46,790 nucleotides of DNA from an uncultured Subdoligranulum sp. (GTDB lineage Bacteria > Bacillota > Clostridia > Oscillospirales > Ruminococcaceae). The translations under genes and the position numbers were made by a program. The notes beneath the pieces were generated by a model. That model was not told the origin of the DNA and did no database searches. It saw only the letters and a program-made list of their open reading frames with translations. The stretch lies in NCBI GenBank assembly GCA_945830575.1, contig CALZZE010000020.1, forward strand, positions 1 through 46,790, written 5' to 3'. Positions 24,649-31,885 of this stretch are shown here, in pieces (position 1 is the first letter of the stretch; each line of letters opens with the position of its first letter).

Positions 24649-25662
24649 TTAGGACTGCGTCAGATCCCGCACGCTGTCCCGTTCCAGAAACTCGAAGGGG
24701 ACGATTTCGTGCACAGCGCCCGGGTTCTGCTCGATGCAGTGAATGAGAATATTGACGCCGCGCTCCGCCAGCCGGTCCACCGGCTGGCGGATGGTGGTGA
24801 GACGGGGGGAGAGGTACTCCGTCAGCTCCAGACCATCGAAGCCCACCACCGACACGTCCTCCGGCACCCGCAGGCCGTGGTCCCGCAGCGCCCGGATGGC
24901 CCCCACCGCCATGATGTCGGAATAGGCGAATACCGCGGTCAGGCCGGGGCAGCTTTTCAGCAGCTGTTCCATGCCCCGGTAGCCGCCCTCCAGCGTGTAG
25001 CGGGTGGCCGCATACTGGCGGGCAGCCTCAAAGGGCAGGCCCAGCCGGGTAAAGCTGCTCAGGCATCCCGCCAGACGCGCTCCGCTGGGGTGGGAACACC
25101 GCAGCACGCCGCCGATCAGGCCGATGGTGCGGTGGCCCTTGGCGTACAGGTAGTCAATCATGCGGGAGGCCGCACCGGAATCGTCCACCGTCACGCTGGA
25201 CAGATTGGCCGCCCGGCTGTCCGCCGCCATGTTGGTCATCAGCAGGCAGGGAATGTCCAGCTCGCTCAGATCCCCCTCAAAGTTGTGGGTGTCCGAGCCG
25301 AAGAACAGAATGCCGTTGGGCTTGTGTTCCCGGCAGATCTGCCGGGCCCGGCTCACCTCGTTGTCATCTTCGTCGATGTAGTAGATGCTGCTGGGATAGC
25401 CCGCCTCGTCGCACAGTGCCTGCGCCCGTTCCAGAATGGAGGCCAGCAGCAGGTTGCTGGTGCCCTTGACGATCATGGCCACGCCGTGGCTGCCCTGCTG
25501 TTTCAGATGCTTGGCGTTGGAATTGGGCTGAAAGTTGTATCTCTCGATGACCTCCATGATCCGCGCACGGGCGGCGTCGCTCACGTTGGGATTGTTGTTG
25601 ATGACACGGGACACCGTGCCCACCGCGTAGCCGGATTCGCGCGCAATGTCTTTGATGGTCAT
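24649..25662 (-). CDS. LacI/GalR-family repressor
   Basis: A 337-residue regulator. Residues 1-22 are the LacI helix-turn-helix (MTIKDIARESGYAVGTVSRV), with the hinge helix near 48-58 and a periplasmic-binding-protein-like sensor domain after it (LLASILERAQALCDEAGY, GRRTIGLIGG-type segment GHRTIGLIGG, and VSVVGFDGLELTEYLSPRLT). It probably represses the transporter-malQ operon it sits in by binding the operator at 28962-28979, with a sugar or maltodextrin as inducer. It has its own promoter inside the permease gene, which would allow steady repressor supply while the main promoter is shut. Confidence 0.93.
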   Translation of the reverse strand: MTIKDIARESGYAVGTVSRVINNNPNVSDAARARIMEVIERYNFQPNSNAKHLKQQGSHGVAMIVKGTSNLLLASILERAQALCDEAGYPSSIYYIDEDDNEVSRARQICREHKPNGILFFGSDTHNFEGDLSELDIPCLLMTNMAADSRAANLSSVTVDDSGAASRMIDYLYAKGHRTIGLIGGVLRCSHPSGARLAGCLSSFTRLGLPFEAARQYAATRYTLEGGYRGMEQLLKSCPGLTAVFAYSDIMAVGAIRALRDHGLRVPEDVSVVGFDGLELTEYLSPRLTTIRQPVDRLAERGVNILIHCIEQNPGAVHEIVPFEFLERDSVRDLTQS

Positions 25663-25747
25663 AGGCAGCCCCCGAAAAGTAAACGATCACAGGGGAGAGC
25701 ACCGCACCGTTTTGCACGGTACAGCGGCGCAGTCCCTGTCTTGTCCT

Positions 25748-25776
25748 ATTATATCAGCCTTTCACCGCGCCTGCAA
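25748..25776 (-). promoter_or_regulatory. Internal promoter for lacI-malQ
   Basis: On the minus strand TTGCAG, 17 bases, TATAAT. It overlaps the last codons of the permease gene and lies about 85 bases before the LacI start. Confidence 0.65.
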
Positions 25777-26602
25777 CCACGCCTTCGATAATATATTTCT
25801 GACAGAACAGGTACATGATGATGACTGGCAGAACGGTAATCATAATGCAGGCCATCATGGGCGCCATTTCCACCTTGCCGTAGCTGCCGCGGAAATACTG
25901 AATGGCCATGGGAATGGTGCGGAACTTTTTGATGTCCAGCACCAGCGTGGGCAGCAGATAGTCGTTCCAGACCCACATGGTTTCCAGAATGGCGGTGGAG
26001 ATCATGGTGGGCTTCAGAATGGGGCAGACGACCTTGAAGAAAATCTGCAGCGGATTGCAGCCGTCAATCATGGCCGCCTCCTCGATTTCCAGAGGCATGG
26101 ACTTCATAAAGCCGGTGAACATGAACACCGCAAGGCCCGCGCCGAAGCCCAGATAGATGATGCAGATGTTGTAGGGGTTGTTGAGCTGGAGGGTGTCCGC
26201 CGTTTTGGCCAGCGTGAACATGACCATCTGGAAGGGCACCACCATGCTGAATACGCACAGATAGTACATCACGCTGGACAGTGCGCCCTTGACGCGGGTG
26301 ATGTACCACGCCGTCATGGAGCAGCACAGCAGAATCAGAAACACCGAGGAAACCGAGATGAACAGGCTGTACCAGAAGGACCGGAGGAAGTCCATGGAGG
26401 TGACGCCGTAGATGTAGTTTTGCAGGCCCACGAAGGTCTGTGCAGTGGGCAGCTCAAACACGCGGGTAGTGGTGATGGCACGCTCGGTCTTGAAAGAGTT
26501 GAACAGAATCAGCGCTACCGGATACAGCCATGCCACGCACAGCACACCCAGAAGCACCGAGAGGACTGCATTGACGCGCTTGGTTTTCGCAGAGTTTTCC
26601 AT
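25754..26602 (-). CDS. Carbohydrate ABC transporter permease (MalG type)
   Basis: A 282-residue integral membrane protein of the CUT1 sugar-importer class with about six membrane segments (first at residues 10-33, AVLSVLLGVLCVAWLYPVAL). The EAA loop that docks the ATPase reads PLEIEEAAMIDGCNPLQIFF near residue 180. Its start overlaps the stop of the partner permease by one base (TAATG), and AAGGAGGT lies before it, so the two are made in step. The ATPase subunit (MsmX/MalK type) is not encoded in the window and is probably shared from elsewhere, as is common in Firmicutes. Substrate is inferred from malQ and glgP. Confidence 0.94.
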   Translation of the reverse strand: MENSAKTKRVNAVLSVLLGVLCVAWLYPVALILFNSFKTERAITTTRVFELPTAQTFVGLQNYIYGVTSMDFLRSFWYSLFISVSSVFLILLCCSMTAWYITRVKGALSSVMYYLCVFSMVVPFQMVMFTLAKTADTLQLNNPYNICIIYLGFGAGLAVFMFTGFMKSMPLEIEEAAMIDGCNPLQIFFKVVCPILKPTMISTAILETMWVWNDYLLPTLVLDIKKFRTIPMAIQYFRGSYGKVEMAPMMACIMITVLPVIIMYLFCQKYIIEGVVAGAVKG

Positions 26603-27453
26603 TATGCCTGTACCTCCTTGGAGCGGGTGAAGCGGAGCTGGACCAGAGCCAGCGCAATGACAGCCAGGAAGAACACCACGGCCTTGGCCTGGCCGATGCC
26701 CTTCCACTGGGCGCCGGAGCGGGCGTAGAAGGTGTCAGTGATGTTCAGCGCCAGCATCTGGGTGGCCTTGGCGGGCTCGCCGTTGGTCAGGGACAGGTTC
26801 TGGTCGTACAGCTTGAAGGAGTTGGTCAGCGTCAGGAAGGTGCAGATGGTGATGCTGGGCATGACCATGGGAATCTTGATTTTGAAGAGAATCTGGCTGT
26901 TGGAGGCGCCGTCGATGCGGGCGGCCTCGATGAGGTCCGGCGGGACGTTCTGCAAACCGGCGATGTAGATAATCATCATATAGCCGATCTGCTGCCAGCA
27001 CATCAGAATGACGATGCCCCAGAAGCCGTAGGTTGCGTTGAGGGACAGCAGCGGCTTTTCCAGCAGGGAAAGAACGCCGTTGAGCAGAATCTGCCAGATA
27101 TAGCCCAGCACCACGCCGCCGATCAGGTTGGGCATGAAAAAGACGGTGCGGAACACGTTGGTGCCCCGCATGTGGCGGGTGAGCAGCATGGCCAGCAGGA
27201 AGGCCAGCACATTGATGAGCACGGTTGACACGATGGTGAACACCGTGGTAAAGCCGAAGGCGTGCAGGAAGGTGGCGTCCTTCCAGACGTTGAGATAGTT
27301 GGACAGGCCTACAAATTCCACGTTTTTCACGGTGGTGAACTTGCAGAAGGACAGCCCGATGCCCCAGATGAATGGCCAGATGAAGCCAATGAGGAAGGCC
27401 GCCAGCGTGGGCAGGACAAACACCGGCCAGTATTTTTTAATGGCTTTTTCCAT
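26602..27453 (-). CDS. Carbohydrate ABC transporter permease (MalF type)
   Basis: A 283-residue membrane protein, the other half of the CUT1 translocation pore, with six predicted segments (first about 9-30: WPVFVLPTLAAFLIGFIWPF). The EAA motif is PPDLIEAARIDGASNSQILF near residue 190. It ends RFTRSKEVQA. Start ATG 27453 is preceded by GGGGGA; a longer frame upstream covers the intergenic hairpin and is unlikely. It lies 91 bases after the solute-binding gene, and that gap holds a strong hairpin that should reduce permease expression relative to the binding protein. Confidence 0.94.
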   Translation of the reverse strand: MEKAIKKYWPVFVLPTLAAFLIGFIWPFIWGIGLSFCKFTTVKNVEFVGLSNYLNVWKDATFLHAFGFTTVFTIVSTVLINVLAFLLAMLLTRHMRGTNVFRTVFFMPNLIGGVVLGYIWQILLNGVLSLLEKPLLSLNATYGFWGIVILMCWQQIGYMMIIYIAGLQNVPPDLIEAARIDGASNSQILFKIKIPMVMPSITICTFLTLTNSFKLYDQNLSLTNGEPAKATQMLALNITDTFYARSGAQWKGIGQAKAVVFFLAVIALALVQLRFTRSKEVQA

Positions 27454-27481
27454 TTTGATTCCCCCGATTTCCAAACAGAAA

Positions 27482-27516
27482 GGGAGGGGCGGGCGAGTGC
27501 ATCGCCTGCCCCTCCC
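27482..27516 (-). promoter_or_regulatory. Intercistronic hairpin/attenuator between binding protein and permeases
   Basis: A 15-bp stem (GGGAGGGGCAGGCGA with its complement, one G-U pair, 5-base loop) followed by TTTCTGTTT on the minus strand. It can act as a partial terminator and as a 3' stabiliser of the binding-protein message. Confidence 0.7.
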
Positions 27517-27544
27517 GATTACCATGGGTCAGCTGCTATTAGGA

Positions 27545-28900
27545 TCAAGCGGCGTTCAGCGCGGCCTCGGTGGCCCAGCCGTCCACGAAGGCGGTGACCA
27601 CACCGTTCCAGTCGCCGGTACCGGCGGCGTAGGCGGTCAGCGCGGAGCCGACACCGTTCTTCCACTCCTCAGAGGGCATGGTGGTGAAGTTCCAGGACAC
27701 AGGGGTCTTGCCGGCGGCGGTCAGCTCGGTGTCCGCCTTGACGAAAACGTTGTTGGATTCCTGCGCGGCCTTGAAGGGAATCACGAAGCCCATGTCGGCC
27801 ATGGCCTTGGTGCCTTCCTCAGAGCTGACGCACCAGTAGATGAAGTCCAGCGTGGCCTGGATATCCTCCTCGGGAGCTTCCTTGTTGACACACCAGAAGT
27901 TCTCGGTGCCGGTGCACAGGCCCTGATTGGCCTCGTCGCCAGCGCCCACGTAGATGGGAATCATGGTCACATCGTCATCGGAGAACTTGCCGTCGCCCAC
28001 CAGGTTGTTGTACTCCCAGGAACCATTCTGGAAGAACACGGCCTCACCGGCCAGGAACTCGTTGCGGCTGTCGTCGCCGGTCTTGCCGGCCAGCTCCTTG
28101 GGATCGCAGGTGGCGTTGTTGATGTACAGATCGAAGATGTTCTTGTAGTTGTCCAGATAGCTGCCCTTGATGGCGTCGGTGGAGGAAATGCCGTCCTCCT
28201 GATACTCAAAGTAGATGGGCAGGTTGGCCAGATGGGTCTTGAAGCGCCAGTCAGAGGAGCCGTCCATACCGGCGGAGGTGAAGGCGTCAAAGCCCAGCTC
28301 GTCCTTGCGGGCGGTGATGTCCTCGGCAACCTTCTTCAGGTCCGCAAAGCTCTGGATGTCGTCCACAGTGTAACCGGCCTTCTCCAGCAGGGTCTTGTTG
28401 GTGATGATGCCGTAGCTCTCAATGACGTAGGCGATGCCCAGTGTGGCGTCACCGTCCTTCAGGGCGTAGGCATCGCTGGTCAGCTCACCGGCCACGGGGG
28501 TGCCGGTCAGGTCGTAGCAGTAGTCCTTCCAGTTGGCCAGACCCACAGGGCCGTTGACCTGGAACAGGGTGGGCGCATCGCTCTTGGCCATCTCGCTCAT
28601 CAGGGTGGTCTCATACTGGCCGGAGGCGGCGGTCACGACCTCCACGGGGACGCCGGTCTGCTCGGTGTATTTGGCGGCCAGTGCCTTCCAGTCCTCGTCC
28701 TGCTCAGGCTTGAAGTTCAGGTAGTAGACCTTGCCGGCGGCAGCGGCGGCGGTGCCGGTGGATTCGGCCGTGCTGGAAGCAGCGGCGGTGCCGGTGGATT
28801 CGGCCGTGCTGGAAGCAGCGGCGGTGGAGCCGCAGCCAGCCAGCAGCGCGGCGGCCATGGCGGACGCCATGCTCAACGAAAGAATCTTCTTTGCATTCAT
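27545..28900 (-). CDS. Sugar ABC transporter solute-binding lipoprotein
   Basis: A 451-residue secreted lipoprotein. The signal ends in the lipobox AALLAGCGS (Cys near residue 22). A low-complexity Ser/Thr/Ala linker follows (about 24-55) that contains a tandem duplication. The rest is a cluster-B/CUT1 solute-binding protein: KVYYLNFKPEQDEDWKALAA, GVPVEVVTAAS, APTLFQVNG, and a Trp/Tyr-rich ligand face. It captures a sugar, probably a malto-oligosaccharide, and delivers it to the permeases. Start ATG 28900 has TAAGGAGGA upstream. It is the first gene of the operon and lies behind a LacI-controlled promoter. Confidence 0.95.
   Translation of the reverse strand: MNAKKILSLSMASAMAAALLAGCGSTAAASSTAESTGTAAASSTAESTGTAAAAAGKVYYLNFKPEQDEDWKALAAKYTEQTGVPVEVVTAASGQYETTLMSEMAKSDAPTLFQVNGPVGLANWKDYCYDLTGTPVAGELTSDAYALKDGDATLGIAYVIESYGIITNKTLLEKAGYTVDDIQSFADLKKVAEDITARKDELGFDAFTSAGMDGSSDWRFKTHLANLPIYFEYQEDGISSTDAIKGSYLDNYKNIFDLYINNATCDPKELAGKTGDDSRNEFLAGEAVFFQNGSWEYNNLVGDGKFSDDDVTMIPIYVGAGDEANQGLCTGTENFWCVNKEAPEEDIQATLDFIYWCVSSEEGTKAMADMGFVIPFKAAQESNNVFVKADTELTAAGKTPVSWNFTTMPSEEWKNGVGSALTAYAAGTGDWNGVVTAFVDGWATEAALNAA
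28746..28817 (-). repeat. 36-bp tandem duplication in the lipoprotein linker
   Basis: Two 36-base units, identical except at one base, with a short third start, encode two copies of an ASSTAESTGTAA segment. Such a repeat can change copy number by slippage and so vary the tether length. Confidence 0.85.
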
Positions 28901-28961
28901 GGTTGTTTTCCTCCTTAAAAAATGGGTTGCAGTGTTCTTCTTGGATTTTTGCGTTTTTGTG

Positions 28962-29022
28962 ATTGGCAACGTTTCCAATCTGATTACGAGTCAATCATAG
29001 TCTGTTTTGCATAAAAAAGCAA
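28962..29022 (-). promoter_or_regulatory. Main operon promoter with LacI-type operator
   Basis: Minus strand: TTGCTT (29022-29017), 17 bases, TATGAT (28999-28994). Just downstream, where transcription would begin, ATTGGAAACGTTGCCAAT (28979-28962) is an 18-base palindrome with 16 matching positions and the central CG of LacI/GalR operators. Binding there would block initiation. Confidence 0.8.
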
Positions 29023-29150
29023 CCCCTTTTTGGAAAATTCTGAAAACTTTGGCGCTATCACCAGATACACTGGGCCGATTTTGTGCATTGTGTATCCTTT
29101 TATTGGCCACGCACCGCCTCTTGTGTTCAAGGAGAAAAGGTTACAAAATG

Positions 29151-29183
29151 GAAACGTTTCTCAAAATAGCGGGAACCGTTTCC
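29151..29183. promoter_or_regulatory. Two further LacI/CcpA-like half-palindromes
   Basis: GAAACGTTTC (29151-29160, perfect) and GGAACCGTTTCC (29172-29183, one mismatch) resemble LacI-family operators. They lie about 190-220 bases upstream of the main operator, so they could allow DNA looping or serve as catabolite-control sites. Confidence 0.55.
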
Positions 29184-29489
29184 ATTGCAAGCGGCAGGGC
29201 CTGCCCAACGAAACAAGCCTCTGCCGGGGAAAATCCGGATGCCCGCAGCTGGAGTCCTTTTTATTGACTGAAAGGTGTGGTATAATGGGTGTACCAACCA
29301 ATGCAAAGTAGGCTGTTGTCCCTACTCCTCAAATCCTTTATTTTCAATGATTTTTACATTCTTATATACAGATAGCCTAATCTGAGTTATAATGAGAACA
29401 GCCTATAAGGGTGTACACTATGTTGTGGTTCCGGCTATAACCAATGTTCGTCTGATAAACTAATATTGGGATAAAGTTTTATAAAATGT
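29184..29489. other. Gene-free stretch with an orphan promoter-like site
   Basis: An extended -10 (TGGTATAAT, ending 29286) on the plus strand leads only into a short frame (MGVPTNAK). No gene, terminator or repeat can be supported in the remainder. Confidence 0.4.
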
Positions 29490-29536
29490 AACTGCTCAAT
29501 AACTCACCGCGCCAGGCGGTAAGTTATTGAGCAGTT
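29490..29536 (-). terminator. Large inverted repeat after the sulfatase relic
   Basis: AACTGCTCAATAACT pairs perfectly across 20-odd bases with its complement, and the stem continues for five more pairs after one mismatch. It lies 20 bases past the relic's stop and is followed on the minus strand by ACATTTTATAAAA, so it probably was that gene's terminator. Confidence 0.55.
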
Positions 29537-29556
29537 GTGTTCTATCGGTCAAAATG

Positions 29557-29865
29557 TCACGGCTCGATGATGTTGAACGGATTGGTTCCGGCGATAGGGA
29601 ACTGGTTCATATTTTCCATCATCAGTGTGAGCAGTTCAGCTTTCCCCTCTACCTTGACGGCTTGAGCGACCGTCTGCTGATTATTGGTCAGGATGGCAAA
29701 GAGAGCGTTCTTCGGACAGGTGATGGATATATCTGCTGCATCGGACAGCGTATCCGCATATACCAGTATTACACCATTTTTTACACGGAGCATGTGTTGC
29801 TCGCCCACGTCAGGCAATGATACGTTCATGATAAAGTCATAGTCAGCCAATGCTTGTTTATCCAT
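29557..29865 (-). pseudogene. Alkyl-sulfatase-type C-terminal (SCP2-like) domain remnant
   Basis: About 102 residues (DYDFIMNVSLPDVGEQHMLR, VKNGVILVYADT, ISITCPKNALFAIL, LLTLMMENMNQF, FNIIEP end) match the SCP2-like C-terminal domain of SdsA1/BDS1-type alkyl sulfatases, whose full length is above 600 residues. The metallo-beta-lactamase catalytic part is absent. The first codons from the ATG at 29865 lack a convincing ribosome site. It may be a dead relic, though a free-standing SCP2 protein cannot be fully excluded. Confidence 0.7.
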
Positions 29866-29937
29866 GACAATTGCTGTCAAAAGTACAGAAGTAAATAGTG
29901 TACACTGTTGATTTGAACAACGGAGTCTACAGGACAA

Positions 29938-30040
29938 AAGTTGCAGGCTATCCCATGAAAAAAGACAAGTGGGATGTATATGTATGCACAGGGGTGTTTA
30001 CAGAGGATCACCGTGGTTGTCCGTAATAATAATCCTTGAT
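29938..30040. other. Non-coding stretch before the right arm repeats
   Basis: A plus-strand frame near 29920-30010 (KVAGYPMKKDKWDVYVC-like) looks protein-like but has no start or end signal, so it may be a further small relic. The stretch 30074-30190 is AT-rich and shows nothing definite. Confidence 0.3.
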
Positions 30041-30073
30041 GTTGTTCGTTATTTGATCGTTATTTGATCAAGA
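30041..30073 (+). repeat. Three 11-bp units, candidate integrase arm sites (right)
   Basis: GTTGTTCGTTA, TTTGATCGTTA and TTTGATCAAGA follow each other without gaps. The first two differ by one base each from the left-end unit TTTGTTCGTTA. They lie about 120 bases inside the right core. Confidence 0.6.
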
Positions 30074-30190
30074 ATGTGTTTTTGATTATATGAAAAAATT
30101 TTTCGAATATCGAATTTTGGATGTAACTACGTGAAATTGCTTCGCAAGATAAAACTCAAAAAGTATTAAAATAACTATAACAGGCATCTG

Positions 30191-30208
30191 CGAATCAGAA
30201 GGCCAGGG
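30191..30208 (+). repeat. Attachment-core direct repeat, right copy
   Basis: CGAATCAGAAGGCCAGGG, an exact copy of 5879-5896. What follows (TTTGCATAATTC) is not a tRNA T-arm, unlike the left copy. Confidence 0.75.
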
Positions 30209-30234
30209 TTTGCATAATTCGATGATACCACGGT

Positions 30235-30474
30235 TTATGAGGAAGCAAGCAGACTTCTTGCTTTTGACACAATCCGGCTGTCTTTTGCCTGATCGATATA
30301 GCCCGTGAGCGCAGGTACCAGCATAGCGGCCAATATGGCAAGAATTGTGAGTACAACAATCAGTTCAACGAGCGTAAATCCGCGATTTTTACAGCCGCTT
30401 TTGGCTGATTCTGCATGTTTTGTTTGATTCACCGCATTCACCTTCGTATCAGAGGAAATACCCCATATCATCAT
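30235..30474 (-). pseudogene. Type IV prepilin-like protein, truncated at its C-terminus
   Basis: The frame holds the class III signal and membrane helix of type IV pilins or ComGC-like pseudopilins: CKNR-GFTLVELIVVLTI, with Gly(-1)/Phe(+1)-type cleavage and Glu+5, then ALTGYIDQAKDSRIVSKARS. Only about 48 residues follow the cleavage site instead of the usual 90-150, and the stop lies 27 bases from the repeat core, so the 3' part seems lost in the insertion or decay there. The start is uncertain: ATG 30474 follows the promoter directly, while GTG 30432 has a better AAGGTG site and a more usual 17-residue leader. No other pilus gene is near. Confidence 0.65.
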
Positions 30475-30493
30475 TTCTTTAATGTGTATTACC

Positions 30494-30522
30494 AGTATAT
30501 ACACAGGAGATTTTGCTATCAA
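30494..30522 (-). promoter_or_regulatory. Promoter of the prepilin-like gene
   Basis: Minus strand TTGATA, 17 bases, TATACT, about 20 bases before the first ATG. Confidence 0.65.
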
Positions 30523-30677
30523 CTGGTTTATTTGGGGCTCGTGGTATCTCACGATTGAAAAGGCCGCCAGTCTCTCTGCCCTATGAGAAAAGCGTATCAG
30601 TACCGCCGGAAATCATTGGATGCTGGCCATTTGCATTATTTTATGGTAGAATGATACTGTCAGACGGAGGTATGCAC

Positions 30678-31061
30678 ATGGCTTTTTACGGATGTTTGTT
30701 CTTGACGATTCTCTGGTTTCTTTTTATGACGTATCTTTCCCATCAGGATGGGGAGCACACGGGGCGGGTGAGCCTGGAACTGGCAGAGCATCTTCGATTT
30801 CTGGACGCGGACATGAATGACCTGAACGGAAAGCTGCGGCGGGCAGCGCATATTGTGGTGTTTGCGGTGTTTACGCTGTTGTTGGGATTGACGCTGCGCC
30901 TTGGCGGGCTGCCGCTTGGGTGGCTTCTGGTGGCAGCCGTGTGGAGCTATGTGGACGAGGCCACCAAGCCGTGGATACAGGGGCGGCATTTCTCGTGGTT
31001 CGATGTGGGGCTGAATCTGGTTGGCACGCTCCTTGGCGGCGTGATGATTTGGATTTTGTGA
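30678..31061 (+). CDS. VanZ family membrane protein
   Basis: A 127-residue protein with three to four membrane helices. The VanZ core is seen as RRAAHIVVFAVFTLLLGLTL, then WSYVDEATKPWIQGR and FDVGLNLVGTLLGG. VanZ gives low-level teicoplanin resistance in enterococci, but most family members are of unknown role; the fold may sense or bind cell-envelope ligands. Start ATG 30678 is preferred over 30672 because GGAGG lies seven bases before it. It is a single gene between the prepilin relic and the MerR-controlled exporter. Confidence 0.85.
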   Translation: MAFYGCLFLTILWFLFMTYLSHQDGEHTGRVSLELAEHLRFLDADMNDLNGKLRRAAHIVVFAVFTLLLGLTLRLGGLPLGWLLVAAVWSYVDEATKPWIQGRHFSWFDVGLNLVGTLLGGVMIWIL

Positions 31062-31090
31062 AAAGGTGCATCCTGACCGCAAAAAAATAC

Positions 31091-31122
31091 TTGACTCTCC
31101 CCCTTAGGGGAGGTGCTATGAT
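31091..31122 (+). promoter_or_regulatory. MerR-type promoter and operator of the ABC exporter operon
   Basis: TTGACT and TATGAT are separated by 20 bases, longer than the optimum, and the spacer holds the palindrome CTCCCC-CTTA-GGGGAG (31097-31112). Overlong spacers with a centred palindrome are the mark of promoters that MerR-family activators realign by bending DNA. A MerR gene is the third gene downstream. Confidence 0.85.
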
Positions 31123-31157
31123 CCTTCTTGCAACGAAATGCAAGGAGGATTTTCTGT

Positions 31158-31885
31158 ATGGAAGAACTGTCTGTCAGTGTCAGCAATCTGACAAAATCGT
31201 TTGGCAGCCGCAGGGTGGTGGACGCGCTCTCCTTTACGGTGAAAAGGGGAGAGGTCTTTGCCCTGCTGTGGGGCACAACGGAGCGGGAAAAAGCACCACC
31301 ATCGACCTGATTCTCGGCCTGAAAGCGCCCGATGGGGGCACGGCGACCATTCTGGGCATGGAGGCTGCCAAAAACCGGAAACAGGTGTTTGAGCGGGTGG
31401 GGGTACAGCTTCAGAGCACCCGGTATCAGGCCAACATCACGGTGGAGGAGGCGTGCATGGAGTACGCGTCGCTCTATGCCCACCCGGCGGATTATCACCG
31501 GCTGCTGAAGGATTTTGGCCTTGGTGCGCTACAAAAGAGCTTTGTGTCCAAGCTCTCCGGTGGGGAACGGCAAAAGCTGTCGGTGGTGCTGGCGCTCATT
31601 GGCAACCCGGAGCTGGTCTTTCTGGACGAGCTGACCACCGGCCTGGATGTGGTGGCGCGGCGCGAGGTCTGGCGCACCCTGAAACAGCTGAAAGAGCAGG
31701 GAATGACCATCTTTCTGACCACCCACTATATGGAGGAGGCGGAGGCCCTCTGTGACAGGGTGTGCATCATCCGGTCGGGGAAAAAGGTCGTGGAAGGTAC
31801 GCTGGAGGAAGTGATCACCGCCTCGGGAAAGAGCAGTCTGGAGGAGGCCTATCTGTGCTTCATGGGAGAGGAGGAACTGTTGTGA
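31158..31885 (+). pseudogene. ABC exporter ATPase with a frameshift at the P-loop
   Basis: The 5' frame encodes ELSVSVSNLTKSFGSRRVVD then GEVFALLW and ends soon after. The rest continues in another frame from base 31271: GHNGAGKSTTIDLILGL, Q-loop GVQLQSTRY, signature KLSGGERQKLSVVLALIG, Walker B ELVFLDELTTGLD, and H-loop TTHYMEEAEALC. Removing two bases (TG at 31269-31270, in CTGCTGTGGGGCAC) restores a normal 241-residue DrrA-type ATPase. It may be a true mutation, a sequencing error or a -1 slip on the GGGG run. Start ATG 31158 has AAGGAGG. The stop overlaps the permease start. Confidence 0.85.

Larger units (their letters stand above)
5879..30208. mobile_element. Putative 24.3-kb integrative element bounded by tRNA-derived repeats
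   Basis: Seen directly: identical 18-bp cores at 5879-5896 and 30191-30208 in direct orientation; 11-bp tandem repeats of the same family just inside both cores; an integrase gene just inside the left end; many accessory genes and gene relics between. In the family, integrases adjoin the end that carries the tRNA 3' part, which fits. The tRNA-Arg 5' half is missing on the left, explained if another element (the parA/adhesin one) later inserted at the same site. The right core is not followed by a tRNA end, so decay there or an older core relic are alternatives. Carriage of a whole glucan-utilisation block would be unusual cargo. Confidence 0.5.

Noticed and set aside
23350-25791. Plus-strand 813-residue open frame
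   Set aside because: Antisense shadow of malQ and lacI without recognisable domains.
28746-28817. CRISPR-like repeat
   Set aside because: Two 36-base units without spacers inside a coding region; it is a tandem duplication. No CRISPR array was found in the window.
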